From UBA5336 sp039818165 (lineage in GTDB: Bacteria > Pseudomonadota > Alphaproteobacteria > Caulobacterales > Hyphomonadaceae): a stretch of 64,000 bases of DNA. The notes below the pieces were generated by a model. That model saw only the letters and a program-made list of their open reading frames with translations. It ran no database searches and had not been told where the DNA came from. Positions 49,101-54,842 of this stretch are shown here, piece by piece. Position numbers and translations under genes: made by a program. The stretch's first letter is position 1. Each line of letters opens with the position of its first letter. The stretch is from positions 79,568 to 143,567 of the forward strand of contig JBCBUL010000004.1 in the NCBI GenBank assembly GCA_039818165.1. Direction: 5' to 3'.

Positions 49101-52100
49101 GCCGTACCGTCGACCGTATTCACGGTCACGCCAGCCGGCGCCGCGGTTGGAGCACCCAGTTGTACGGTGAAGGTTTCGTCGGCCTCCACGAGATCGTCAT
49201 TGACCAACGTGATGACGACCGTCTGATCAGACGTCGTTCCTGCCGGGAATGTCACTGAGCCATCCTGGTTCGGCGTCGTGTCGACCCCGATTGTGGCCGT
49301 ACCATCAACCAGGGTGAAGGGGACCGTAATATCCCCGTCCGCGACGGCCTCGCTGATGGAGAAAGTGATCGTGATTTCACCTGTGGACTCATCGGCGGAA
49401 ATGTCCTGAGCCGTGACCGTGACGGACTGGGGAGCATCCCCGGGCACCACGATCTCGATCGCCTTGATCGAGGGGTTCTCGACACCGTTCAGGAATTCAA
49501 GATCAAGCATGCCGTCGGCGTCGACCGCCACGACCGCAGTACGAACAAAGCCGGTGTTTGCGCCCGCGCTGGCGAATTGGTCAATGTCGTCAAATGCGGC
49601 TGGCACGGTTCCATCAACCGCCACGTCGAAGACACGATTTCCGGCCGGCGTGCCGTCCATATCAGCATCGTTCTCAGGGGTTTCGATACCCGCAAAAATC
49701 TCGGCGAAATAGAGCCGGACCTCGACCTCATCACCAGGGTTGAGGCCGTGATCGCTCGCCACGTCGAAGCTGTATTTCAGCGTCGGGGCGCCAGCACCGC
49801 GGTCGCCTCGCTCAGAGTCGAAGAGCGCCAGCGGGACGTTCGCGGCATCGCCCAGCGCGGTAAGGACGTTTCCAGGATACGAACTGTCAGCATCGTTGTT
49901 ATATGTCGTGCCGACGTCTGGTGCGTCCGCCAGATAAGGGCTGTTACCAGCCGTGCCGATGATGCCGGTGTCTGCACCCCAATCGGGCCCGTCATCATTG
50001 GATGCGACGACCGGGCCGCCCGTATTGACGCGATACAGGACATCGCCGGGTTCCAGCGGCGCAAAGTCGTTGTCGAAGATCGTGACAGTGGCCGTTCCCT
50101 GGTCGACGCTGGCTGTCACCGTCGCTTCAGCAGGCGCTGTGATGTTTGCGCCATCAATCGAGACCGTGAAGGTTTCAGTGCCTTCCAGATCGGTATCTTC
50201 GCCGATCAATATGGTCGCGGTCGCAGTCTGGCTGCCATCGAAGACAACCGTTTGAGGTCCATTGTCAGGCGAGAAGTCGATTCCCTGAGTGGCAGTACCG
50301 TCCGCAAGGGTGAACGGCACTGTGACCGGTCCCTCGGTAACCGGTGCGCTGAGCTCGAACGTGACAGTTGCAGTGCCGTCGCCCTCGTTGACGGAGACGT
50401 CTGCAACAGAAACTTCAGCAACGCTGCCTGCGGGTGGCCCAGCAAGCTCGATGACCTCAAACCCGTTGACGGTTGGGTTTTCGACCTGCCCGAGGAACAC
50501 GACATCAAGTGAGCCGTCGAGCACGGTGCCCGTCCAGGTCAGCACGCCGCCAACCTGATGACCAAAGTCCGCCGAAAGGTCCACATCAGCGAACGCCTCG
50601 ACCCCTTCGATCTCAATATCGAAAACGCGCTGTCCGGGCGCCGACGTGCCACCAAAGCCGTTACCGGCGAAGATGTTGATCTGGTAGGTGCCACCGGGCT
50701 CGACATCGAAAGACCACGTCATGTTTGGATCGGCTGGCGGATCCCAGCGTTCCTGGGCGAAAATTGTCTGGGGCACATAATCCGCGACAGAGCCATCGCG
50801 ACCCACGATATTGTGGGTAGATACATTACCCGTGTTGACTGAGAACCCTTTGCCGGATTGCGCGCCGGTCCCGGTATTGGCCGCCCACGGCAGCTGGATC
50901 GGGTCGTCTGCGGCGGCCGCAATTTCGGCTCCCCCGGCATTGACCCTGTAAAGGACATTACCCGCATCGTCGCTGTCGATCGTGATCGTCGCAGAATCGG
51001 CATTGGCCTTGCCGATCACGGCCAATTCGCCAGCGTCGATCGACGCCAGATTGATCTCGATTGTCTCGTTGGCCTCTGGCAGATCGTCATCAACGATAGA
51101 TACGTTGAGCGGTGCGCTGGAGCTTCCGGCTGAAATGGTAACCGGGGACGTTGCGCCGATCGTGAAGTCATCGGTCAGCGTCGCTGTGCCATCGAGCGCA
51201 AAGTTGATGATCACGTCCTCGGCGAGGGTGATGGCGTTGCCGAACTCGTCCTGCAGTTCGAGCGTCAGCGGAATGGTTCCCGCAGTCTCGTCCACGGTCG
51301 TGTCGCCGCCCGTCAGGACAACAAACGCGTCCACTTGAGGGGCAAATCCGGCAACCTTGAACTCGTCGTAGGTGACATTGACGTTTTCGTTTTCGTTTGC
51401 GCCGGCCGGAGCATCAGGCGCGATGTTGGATGTCCCGATGTTGCCAAATGCCAGCGGGTGCGGAACGCCGTCTACGGTGAAGTCACCTTGAATCGCGGCC
51501 AGCACATCGCCGGTCGTCTGAACCGGGTTCAACTCCGTGAAGGCGCCCGAGGTGATGCCATCCGGACTGATGCGGAATTTCGGCGTCACGGTGCCTGAGA
51601 CTTTGTCGACATCGAACAAGAACTCAACAACGGCATCGGACGGGAGCCGTTGCACCCCGCCCACATCTTCGAGAAGGTTCGAGACGTCGATGCTCTGGGT
51701 CGCTTGCTGGATGTCGCTCTCTTCGTAGTGCAGGACCACTTCCAGAGTGCCGCTGCCGGAATAGGCAAGCACCAGGCTCATGAAGCTGAACTGATCACCG
51801 GTACCGATCTGGAGACCTGCTTCTGATCCATTCTGGTAGAAGCCGGTGAGAATCGCATTCATCACGGTGGAGATTTCCAGACGTCCGGCGTCGTCACCGG
51901 GCATGACCGCGAACGTCAGGGCATCTTTCTGGTCGTTGGCGTCACCCTTTGCAGTGCCGGAACGAATGTCCTTGATCTGGAGGCCGGAACCTGCGCCGCC
52001 CGGGATCACATTATCAGATGAGGTCAGGAGACCGCCCTCGGCTGACGGATCAACCAGATTGACCATGAAACCGAGCTGGCCGATGCCACCCGGCCCGCTC

Positions 52101-54256
52101 AGCGGATAGGATTCTGCTGAGAGGTTGTAGGTGAGCGTATCGCCCGCATTGACCGTTGTCGTGGTGCCTTGAGGGTCCAGAACATGGTCGAAGCCCTGGA
52201 CACCGGAATAATCGTAGTAGTCCAGGATGTGGTCGATACCATCATCGTCCTTGTCGAGGTCGGCGCCGGCCGGCTCGCCACCCGCTTCAAACACCGTGAT
52301 CTTGTTGGCACCACCGAGTGATCCGACCCAGATGGTGTTGTTGAAGAGGCCCAGGCCATCTACGCCGGCATCACCCACAGCATCGATGCCGAGCGTATTG
52401 CCCTTGCTGACCGTGCCGACGAAGCCCTGATCGGCCGCCTCGATGATTGTGTCCGGATCGGAAAGGTCACCATTGCCCTTCGCGACGACATCAATGTTGC
52501 CGTTGACGTCCCGCTTGATCCACTTGACGTTGTTGCTGCCATTGGTCTTCGTGACGAGGATCGCCCCCTGAAGGGCGCCTCCGAAGGCCGTGCCGGTATA
52601 CTCGGCAAGGCCGTTCCATGACCCCTTGTCGGCGTCGAGTGCGCCGTCTGCGACCGAGCCCCCTTCGTTGTAGACGCCGGCGGCCGGATTGATCAAAGCT
52701 GCATCGACGACCTGATCCCAATCGGATGGCAGCACAAGCCCATCATCCTCTTGCCCAATAGCGGCCAAGGGCGTGTCACTGAGCTGACGCCACTGACTAA
52801 TGGGAAGGGTCTGGCTGCTGTTTGGACCTGTGGTCGGCGAGGTCCAGAGCCCCGCATCGGCACCGGAGGCAACTACCGGGTTCGGATGCCCCGCGTGGAA
52901 GCCCTCTTCGAACTCGTGCAGGTTATCGAAATTCTGGGTCTGGTTGACGTTGTTCGGCGCGTTAGTGACCTTGCCAGTGAGAGGGTCCGTAACCGCGACA
53001 CCACCCCAGCCACCATTGGCGCCGTTATCGTAGGCGTAGTACTTGCCGTCTTCGGTTTTCAGTACGTCGTAGAGGTTGCGGTAACCGGACGAGAAGATCT
53101 GGAGCGGGTTGCCGACCAATAGCTTGGCCTGGTTCAAGCCATCATTACCGCCGCGTACGCCAGTGATGTTGTCTTCTGCCGAACCTCCTTCTTGGTTAAG
53201 GACTGTATCAAGAACGCCATCATTGTTTGTGTCGACAATCTTGGTCGACACGAAGTTGTCCATATCATCGGTGTCGATGTCGCCGTCACCATCCTGGTCA
53301 AGCAGCCAATCGGGAAGGCCATCGGCCCCATCGACAAACTCAACAGCGCCGCTATCGGTCGGGTCGACCGTCTGGCCATCGCTGTCGACTGGGACGTTCG
53401 CCCCGTTCCGCAACAGTGTTTGGTTGTCGACGAATTCAACCACCGTATCGAGCTGCCCGTCGAAGTTTGCGTCGATCCAGACTTCGTTGCCTTGGCTATC
53501 CAGGAAGTTCGTGCGGGTTGGATCGTCTAGCGTCGGCAAGTCGAAGATATGATCAATGTCCGGATCAACGCTCTTCTTGGCCGCTTCAATCACTGCCAGC
53601 TTGTTGAGATCGGCCGAAAGGACCGCGCCCGAGTGGGTATATTCAGGCAGGCCCACAAAGTTGACTGATGGAGCGCCCGCGTTGGCATGGCCGCCAGAGG
53701 CAATGAGCAGGATCGGATTGCCGTCACCGTCTGTTGTGAGCTCAAGGCCATTGGTGGCGTGGTTTTCTTCCGAGCGTGGGAGACCCCGGATCAGGTCGAT
53801 CGCTTCGTTTTCTACAATGTTCTCTGGATCTGTCGTGTCCAGCGTGATGCGTGTGATGATGCCTGAATTGGTGTCGAGGCCCACATCACCACTTCCACCG
53901 TTATTGCCGGCTCCGATCTTGATGTCGCTGTGGGAGACATAGACGATCGTTTCGCCGGTGACTTCGTCAGTCGTCACGACAATCCCGAGCGCTTGCCGGT
54001 TGCCATTGTTTTCGAACTCGCCGTCATCATTGAAGTTCGGGGCGCTGAGGTCATGCGTCCACTGGATCTCACCCGTATAGCCTGTGGTCTCGCCATCGGC
54101 GTTGGTCTGCTTGTTGACCTGAATGGCATAGACAAAGCCGTTTCGACCGACAGCATAAAGCAAACCGTCGTCGCCCCATTGCAGGGCGGTAGCGCCGCCA
54201 TTGATAGAACCATTGGTGATGACAAGGTCGAATTGTCCGAATTCGATAGGTTCCAT
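34112..54256 (-). CDS. giant multidomain secreted protein (6,714 residues), probable type I secretion substrate
   Basis: One uninterrupted frame of 20,145 bp, about a third of the window. GGAG precedes the ATG. There is no Sec signal peptide. Residues 1 to ~660 form a propeller like soluble glucose/sorbosone dehydrogenases (GGHANAGAPSVNF, SSGYRNLYDVL). Then follow modules in mixed order: five calcium-binding DxDxDG stretches each leading into a ~250-residue jelly-roll-like domain (starts near 52262, 48575, 46715, 41506, 40282); Calx-beta-like domains (near 51345, 50430, 49440, 45810); three malectin-like domains opening LYRVNAGG or similar (near 50955, 50045, 45460); cadherin/dystroglycan-type and Ig-like repeats; and carbohydrate-binding-like domains (near 42900 and 37930). 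The last ~190 residues are Ala/Glu-rich and end in DDTDWAGLG. No RTX nonapeptides were found. The divergent ABC/HlyD genes suggest type I export. Likely an adhesin or matrix protein; function is inferred. Confidence 0.9.
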   Translation of the reverse strand: MEPIEFGQFDLVITNGSINGGATALQWGDDGLLYAVGRNGFVYAIQVNKQTNADGETTGYTGEIQWTHDLSAPNFNDDGEFENNGNRQALGIVVTTDEVTGETIVYVSHSDIKIGAGNNGGSGDVGLDTNSGIITRITLDTTDPENIVENEAIDLIRGLPRSEENHATNGLELTTDGDGNPILLIASGGHANAGAPSVNFVGLPEYTHSGAVLSADLNKLAVIEAAKKSVDPDIDHIFDLPTLDDPTRTNFLDSQGNEVWIDANFDGQLDTVVEFVDNQTLLRNGANVPVDSDGQTVDPTDSGAVEFVDGADGLPDWLLDQDGDGDIDTDDMDNFVSTKIVDTNNDGVLDTVLNQEGGSAEDNITGVRGGNDGLNQAKLLVGNPLQIFSSGYRNLYDVLKTEDGKYYAYDNGANGGWGGVAVTDPLTGKVTNAPNNVNQTQNFDNLHEFEEGFHAGHPNPVVASGADAGLWTSPTTGPNSSQTLPISQWRQLSDTPLAAIGQEDDGLVLPSDWDQVVDAALINPAAGVYNEGGSVADGALDADKGSWNGLAEYTGTAFGGALQGAILVTKTNGSNNVKWIKRDVNGNIDVVAKGNGDLSDPDTIIEAADQGFVGTVSKGNTLGIDAVGDAGVDGLGLFNNTIWVGSLGGANKITVFEAGGEPAGADLDKDDDGIDHILDYYDYSGVQGFDHVLDPQGTTTTVNAGDTLTYNLSAESYPLSGPGGIGQLGFMVNLVDPSAEGGLLTSSDNVIPGGAGSGLQIKDIRSGTAKGDANDQKDALTFAVMPGDDAGRLEISTVMNAILTGFYQNGSEAGLQIGTGDQFSFMSLVLAYSGSGTLEVVLHYEESDIQQATQSIDVSNLLEDVGGVQRLPSDAVVEFLFDVDKVSGTVTPKFRISPDGITSGAFTELNPVQTTGDVLAAIQGDFTVDGVPHPLAFGNIGTSNIAPDAPAGANENENVNVTYDEFKVAGFAPQVDAFVVLTGGDTTVDETAGTIPLTLELQDEFGNAITLAEDVIINFALDGTATLTDDFTIGATSPVTISAGSSSAPLNVSIVDDDLPEANETIEINLASIDAGELAVIGKANADSATITIDSDDAGNVLYRVNAGGAEIAAAADDPIQLPWAANTGTGAQSGKGFSVNTGNVSTHNIVGRDGSVADYVPQTIFAQERWDPPADPNMTWSFDVEPGGTYQINIFAGNGFGGTSAPGQRVFDIEIEGVEAFADVDLSADFGHQVGGVLTWTGTVLDGSLDVVFLGQVENPTVNGFEVIELAGPPAGSVAEVSVADVSVNEGDGTATVTFELSAPVTEGPVTVPFTLADGTATQGIDFSPDNGPQTVVFDGSQTATATILIGEDTDLEGTETFTVSIDGANITAPAEATVTASVDQGTATVTIFDNDFAPLEPGDVLYRVNTGGPVVASNDDGPDWGADTGIIGTAGNSPYLADAPDVGTTYNNDADSSYPGNVLTALGDAANVPLALFDSERGDRGAGAPTLKYSFDVASDHGLNPGDEVEVRLYFAEIFAGIETPENDADMDGTPAGNRVFDVAVDGTVPAAFDDIDQFASAGANTGFVRTAVVAVDADGMLDLEFLNGVENPSIKAIEIVVPGDAPQSVTVTAQDISADESTGEITITFSISEAVADGDITVPFTLVDGTATIGVDTTPNQDGSVTFPAGTTSDQTVVITLVNDDLVEADETFTVQLGAPTAAPAGVTVNTVDGTATIENDDVAPVVDSFNGTDAPGGDWSNTNTDPDDVTLNEGTNTLISTGDNGDADYITFTVAAGQQVTAITLADYVGGGNAAFLGIQQGDSVPTQADIEGGSAVLDGGTVYSGSQIGDDILPLLASTSVENAGQPTTGLSLPLQEGTYTLWFNQNQDLSETTLEIVSEAVATVSPTDIDGDGILNTDDPFAYDGSNGDDKVLTPGGEFTQNFNTDTTNPFSAEGGFTGILVNPAFDYPNASETDPYGDRTNEDKVSISGGSLSVTSDIFDAFPINGGANDSVTNNTLADGYQSAVDVSGATSFEVHARANSAEWFANTGATGGFEQFGITLGAGGVDDFVKLVVSDNGPNPPRLQIGHNQSLEGGDKNYVFGADGGPSVDLSLVGDIEFRLIVDRSAGTNGQIVAQVDFFAAADGALLESFTTPPADILANSSLLAAMDGANPLTGGDGNLAYGIFVTDFGAGAANELTANYDFLTIRSLDGPADTAPTSVMLENIVALPEDADTTAAIKVADIVVADDAASPVTLTLEGADQGLFEIQGNELFLSAGASLDFEGQSSFDVSVVATDAVGSATSAALGALLTDVNEAPTITGTIADVQTDAGVAGSADLSGLVLADEDQNDAPTLKVTIDDVDVDQVAGFDLNGATLLVDDSVAAGDYTVAVFATDGVLDSATPVSFTVSVADVGNNDPDLPPTNLTLDFVLNSIDETADTSVAIKIADVIFDDDGQSPVVVSVPQDSVFEVVNNSEIFLQAGTVLDFETAEFLDLTVTATDESGQPGVSVSQPFPVNDDNTLAPIGSAPNDDLDQDGLLNFEDDDIDGDGAANGVETFRFDATNAGTALAAGESIRLEFDTDGTPFENGLTGALVRPNELPNDGGAEEVDLNNAEVSGGSLNINVTTGDHFSNGNSQQNAFVAAYSAENGLSVETRFEIPDFDSVADGDQTPGDFQATGVVIGVDQNTLVKAVYGRAGAQFELAQDNTNPNNGNGSGTTTAGGTTTPAGAEEVSIRLEVSIDPDLGAVATAFYTFYDAFGNVIGAPDQTVGTITLIDLPSQGNNLKTLVESGAPLGVGVIQTSTGGSSPSTYDVSYQYVEVTALEAPPVLVSVSDAAPIEESGDEGTTDVNFALQLSEAAEASLEITANVSINGAEPTLETFTVAFDATGAGTLIVPVDNDDVDTGDDDITLELVSIETPGFEVDTTADSATGTVTEDDTVIPPAGDVLFRVNVGGPEVAAIDDGPAWTADTGITGAAGNSPYLVANSTNTGDLYDGNNGSAHPGPILPDASVLANTPLIIFNTERSDPDPEDTTNLTYEFPVEAGTTVEVRLFFAELFGGVDAVNGRVMDVAVEGTVDPALDNIDQIAIAGPKGAFMRTVQVVVSEDGILDIEAISQLDNQRSALKAIEVVKIADPVDEEPTIDQGIAAQSTDEDALYDFTVPADAFADDGGAENLTLAATLADDTALPAWLSFDADTGAFSGTPENDDVGTVSVKVTATDAAGQSVDALFDLTVNNTNDAPTVESTTDTATATAGEETVIDLAPFLTFDDVDVGDVVTPVLSASDPSITIDGTTVTVPATLAEGSYTITVGATDIAEAEAATVEITLNVEAAPDTTAPVAVFAQIDTITDADAPIIVEVTITDDVALQVETVAPGDVLLSGPGVTDLIASDFDFNVETGVATYTFTPPVSGWENGEFTASLAAASVTDLAGNPIAAGSTSATVEVPEPVLVSISDLDPVEESGDVGATALVFAVQLSEAQSATLSAEVSVKIGDGDAEVTTETLEFDANGVGELVVSAPNDDEDNGTETVQVTILSITDEGFEVDSTAATGSVSVTEDDQDLTAPTGIIQPATDVATPFDAAAISVVFSDDVALDEASIDGDELTISDGTTTVTAALVDFDVLNGIATYSADAPAGGWTAETLDVTLLAGSVFDAAGNTNESAASTVTVIPVPVIVSLVQAGALTLFEENEDGLTLTIQLSEAATEQTTVTFEITGDVQADEDYRAIPESQVTFDIGEDTAAVILEIFNDTDFEADEALNLTLTSTTSGTIDPNANLLAVTIVSDDPEPPVTADPIELEAEDFTGLDNSAFFAQGAGDASNNALIRLNSKEESTVSTDLPAGVTPGVYTIAVTYFDESDGQSTASIAVGGETVGSWIWDNDGPGNAAQGENLRTIEFKNILIEEGDDFSLTGLRGDGEFVRVDKVAFTRTGDTPANEPPTGDDIPDLLEVDAGAAFTIPFTFTDPEGGLVTTTATLSDGSPLPDWITLDENGLSGTAPDELTGQSIEVTVTASDPENNSITDTFTVQLNDVTPPEVVLLPTGPADPDSEIRVIVDFQDAGALDVSTAALEDFSLTGPDGTIAPVGIVLNPTTLQIEVIFDAPVDGWTSGDYTASLVDGGLSDLGGNASLPSTPVVFAVVGNETDGPTATVTTGGTTGNQEDLQITVVLADETGIDEASIEPTDLVIEDEGGVITPATSFEFDVDTNTVTFTFAVPVGGFAPGNFSVTLVEGAILDTLGNASSATLPEPLIIEDTSAEVGANLDEDLDDDGAVNSADTDIDEDGTANADDRFAYDANDGDVQLSDIGAINIDLAGLADGDSPFKAGFTGVMPAFSAGTVELDYATNNGAQIVSTDNGNRLVVESSATDTNEGQAAFTFGAKVSDDFTLSGTFDNPYFNGLETPETPADFEQYGLIIGIDGGTFVKFVTGSPGADFELSGKTANVDDANPPKLSPLADKVSHAATKLDLDAEVTETEVIFTGTWTTLDADGNTLQTGALAPMTLTSGPIFDAIQAGDTALAFGISHTQVGGADDPFPVSLSELSLTDGNLDLAGPTATLVVDPVIDTNSDIVVTATFADDTSVDPATLDGDEVVLTSDNVADVIPTPTFVDNQDGTATYTFAAPDGGWLGSGFSVALVEASVADTSPAANTNAAGTPVNFTIADPATPGANLDEDFDQDTILNNQDDDIDQDGITNAADRFAYDDTNQGVDLPTVGSVDISFEGLEAGDSPFAAGFTGVNPTFDGVVQELDYATNNGAQVVDTPNGKRLQIESSATDTNNASSAFTFGASVGDEFTFTGKFDNPYFGGDKAPSSFEQYGLLIATDGGNFLKLVAGSPGALFELSGKTDDAGFDGPDIKANPIDLTASSYASVELTVDTLVTATEVIFTGSYVAFDETGAVVSSGTIGTKTLTSGDLFDAIQGSGDVPAFGVTHTQTGGPDEAFTVSVESLSLTDGNLDTDGPDAVIESDGPANANAPLVVTVTYADDTGVDFATIDGDELLLTSNDDGDVFGTPAVVDLGGGVYTYTYAAPAGGWGGTLFTASLAADTLADTLGNANAAGAPVEFSRQDVDPVDDILANLDGVDNDGQYGAGDTGSVILTVMDGVNNVRSSNFGANSFELTNTGEKQVAAVFIDVRNALYGDSVFDFDGTGGDTSAKAFAVNSESGNGTGAVFEAGETYLLPGSQPIANTSGGGLPASGGFRGLLIKFDGSDGGFENGELVGFSGDMDPNSIAGLLKGGPLGVDPGALDGWDVGGVSGAELIGSKFTVVFDDGSTATGYLHSDGSLAGSVGEAVEGRGAPTVSATVDGFDANDTNAVYGGTEPVIEIDGPAGATVRVVLTKGFNPVTNPDGGIADIVANRLATQHPEFEANNAFDVQTVDVVIGPDGTATVPINAFDYNNDPGNVDIPDAGIQPISVSAAVIVDSTDTSVVDKVALGPVSDPVYLTNPTGTPVVPGEVDPGGYFEGIDTGGGFRFKIQIEDSNAINAGTNPGGSWVYQPDGESSLGDAQGSGSYYWEFLGDGDLAPNAPQADSILTYQIFIPEGEAGEYTLRVRGGRESADPSDARNDIWFRIDDDAEQFLVNETDAVSNDGFIKVFGNPTGQFGFASGVDSVSEEEPNFSAVFDLEAGFHTIQIAGRSPGFNIDFFELNKGGNPGLNAPDSDFVPTGPTEPEVVVEITDQTIIQGNGVSFTIPANAFDDADGDALILTAPGLPSGFTFENGVVTAPDNLPLGSYPITIVATDDDQNSVSQTFNIIIAEQGAQQDFQAVTLGAQDDIELGSSINSNDLETDKTIQIRLTVEDGVTNVTNVESALISWRSDRTHSGDATLTFQVEDTKEAGDFQNGKDFLPGSVEADITGTWQDEATIENVADIASLVNELIASQGPLNGGDIINLQITGEGGTRFIEHISVTLDISATGGSTGGGNTPPVVANALPDADVQDGNAVNIDLSNVFSDADNDGLSFSVSGLPNGVSLNNGTISGTPTEIGTFTVSVTANDGQATVTDVFVLIVLPEGDTVPTVANEIADQAIETDEAFSFTVPGNAFDDADGDTLTIAISAPAGFSVNGSTVTALAGLAVGTYPITVTATDDDLNTVSQTFNVTVSEPVDTGDVTLWLIDALTDQRIRALDANDVVNLAEIQSGVYNLEAEFNGTGDESAVFFLNGSQVKTESGVPYAMFADSKGDFNEIDAPADGTVQNITVEIYAQNNGNGPLLASSSFVVTYTEGEIPNRAPVVSTAVADEDVALGAAVDIDVSNVFTDPDNDGLALQANGLPQGLSFNGTSITGTPAAAGTFNITVTASDGEFTASDTFTLTVLPDTSTVPVVDVAIADQAITDEEAFSLTVPGNAFDDADGDPLTISIAAPAGFSVNGSTVSAPAGLAPGTYDITVTATDDDQNAVSQTFSVTVSEAPPPPEGPVVLWLVDPETDVLIRPLSSTDVIGVNEVTDGQYNIAAIYTGPGEPKSARMFLDGQQLTVQGGLPYALFNDSNGDYNSEPLGALGSTATFSAQVFASGGGNGELLGEVSVTVTFVAEVQVQDGVEAPALEVAATIPPPPIEVSEEEVAPTGEEVEVAFDVPVFELPVQFGAGLEMQPVMGVDAAMLATPSATGAFVVDLGGGRAQAPAAQPSQLEAFDFASLDAEAGTAGAANSTGVDALLEADAINFNALPALGTESVLEAYMDQSTASEIDLGMSSLDVRPTDNGFAPFEFDELSSWTLDDTDWAGLG
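34687..36515 (-). repeat. two tandem ~304-residue module copies in the giant gene
   Basis: Two consecutive units with a 912-bp period. Each holds an Ig-like pair (PVVANALPDADVQDG / PVVSTAVADEDVALG; then AFDDADGDTLTI / AFDDADGDPLTI) and a shared third domain (VTLWLIDALTDQRIRAL / VVLWLVDPETDVLIRPL). DNA similarity is still visible between the copies, for example around 35239 and 36151. Confidence 0.8.
39070..41515 (-). repeat. two tandem ~408-residue module copies in the giant gene
   Basis: Units begin at about 41506 and 40282, a 1,224-bp period. Both run NLDED...DIDxDG, then DRFAYD, AGFTGV, ELDYATNNGAQ, ESSATDTN, FDNPYF, ELSGKT, LTDGNLD and a final Ig-like domain. Shared wording along the whole unit indicates duplication of a complete module pair. 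Confidence 0.8.
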
Positions 54257-54839
54257 TTTCTAATGCTCCGGTAGCGTGTCGGTTGAATGTCTATGATTGG
54301 CGAGTGGGGGGCGTCCGCATCCGGCGGAGCGGAAGCCGTGTAAGCGGAGTGGGGGCAGGCCGGCCTTGGGATCGAAAGTCTCCGGCGCATTGATTTCATT
54401 GAGTGTCAGTGGGTCTATGCGGCCAAGCTCGGCGCAAACTGGCTTGTGTCTTGATCCGGCGCTGGCGTCGGGCTGGCGATTTGCCGGAACGTTGGATAAG
54501 CGCGATCTTGTGGGTGCCAGAATTCCGAAGAAGACGGCCTCGCCACAGAAATTCGCAGTGTTACTGAGCACCCCAACCTCCAGGGCCGATGGGGTTATCC
54601 GCCTTCTAGGTGCGGATCGCAGGTCCATCGACTAACAAGACGTTAAGGCGCGAGCTGCAATTGCAACAACACGTTTATCCGCTGAGGGGAACCGACATTG
54701 CCCATTCTCCGAATAGGCGCAATTTGCGACATGACGCTTCTGAAATTTTGACCTTGGACGTGCTATCCCACGAATATGGCACTTGCGTTGCAAGCGTCAG
54801 GGGTGCTTGGATTTTCAGAGACTTAGAGCTTGGAGCGCG
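54257..54839. other. 583-bp divergent regulatory interval between the giant gene and its putative exporter
   Basis: No convincing gene; short open frames here lack coding character. It should carry promoters for both directions. CTAACAAGACGTTAA at 54632-54646 resembles a CtrA box (TTAA-N7-TTAA, one mismatch), and TGCAATTGCA at 54656-54665 is a perfect palindrome. Both are candidates only. Confidence 0.4.
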
Positions 54840-54842
54840 GTG

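Noticed and set aside
34112..54256. RTX calcium-binding nonapeptides in the giant protein
   Set aside because: No GGxGxD repeats were found; the Asp-rich stretches are DxDxDG calcium-binding loops instead.
54297..54635. 112-residue plus-strand frame before the ABC transporter gene
   Set aside because: No ribosome-binding site, no family resemblance, and it lies in the expected promoter region of two divergent genes.
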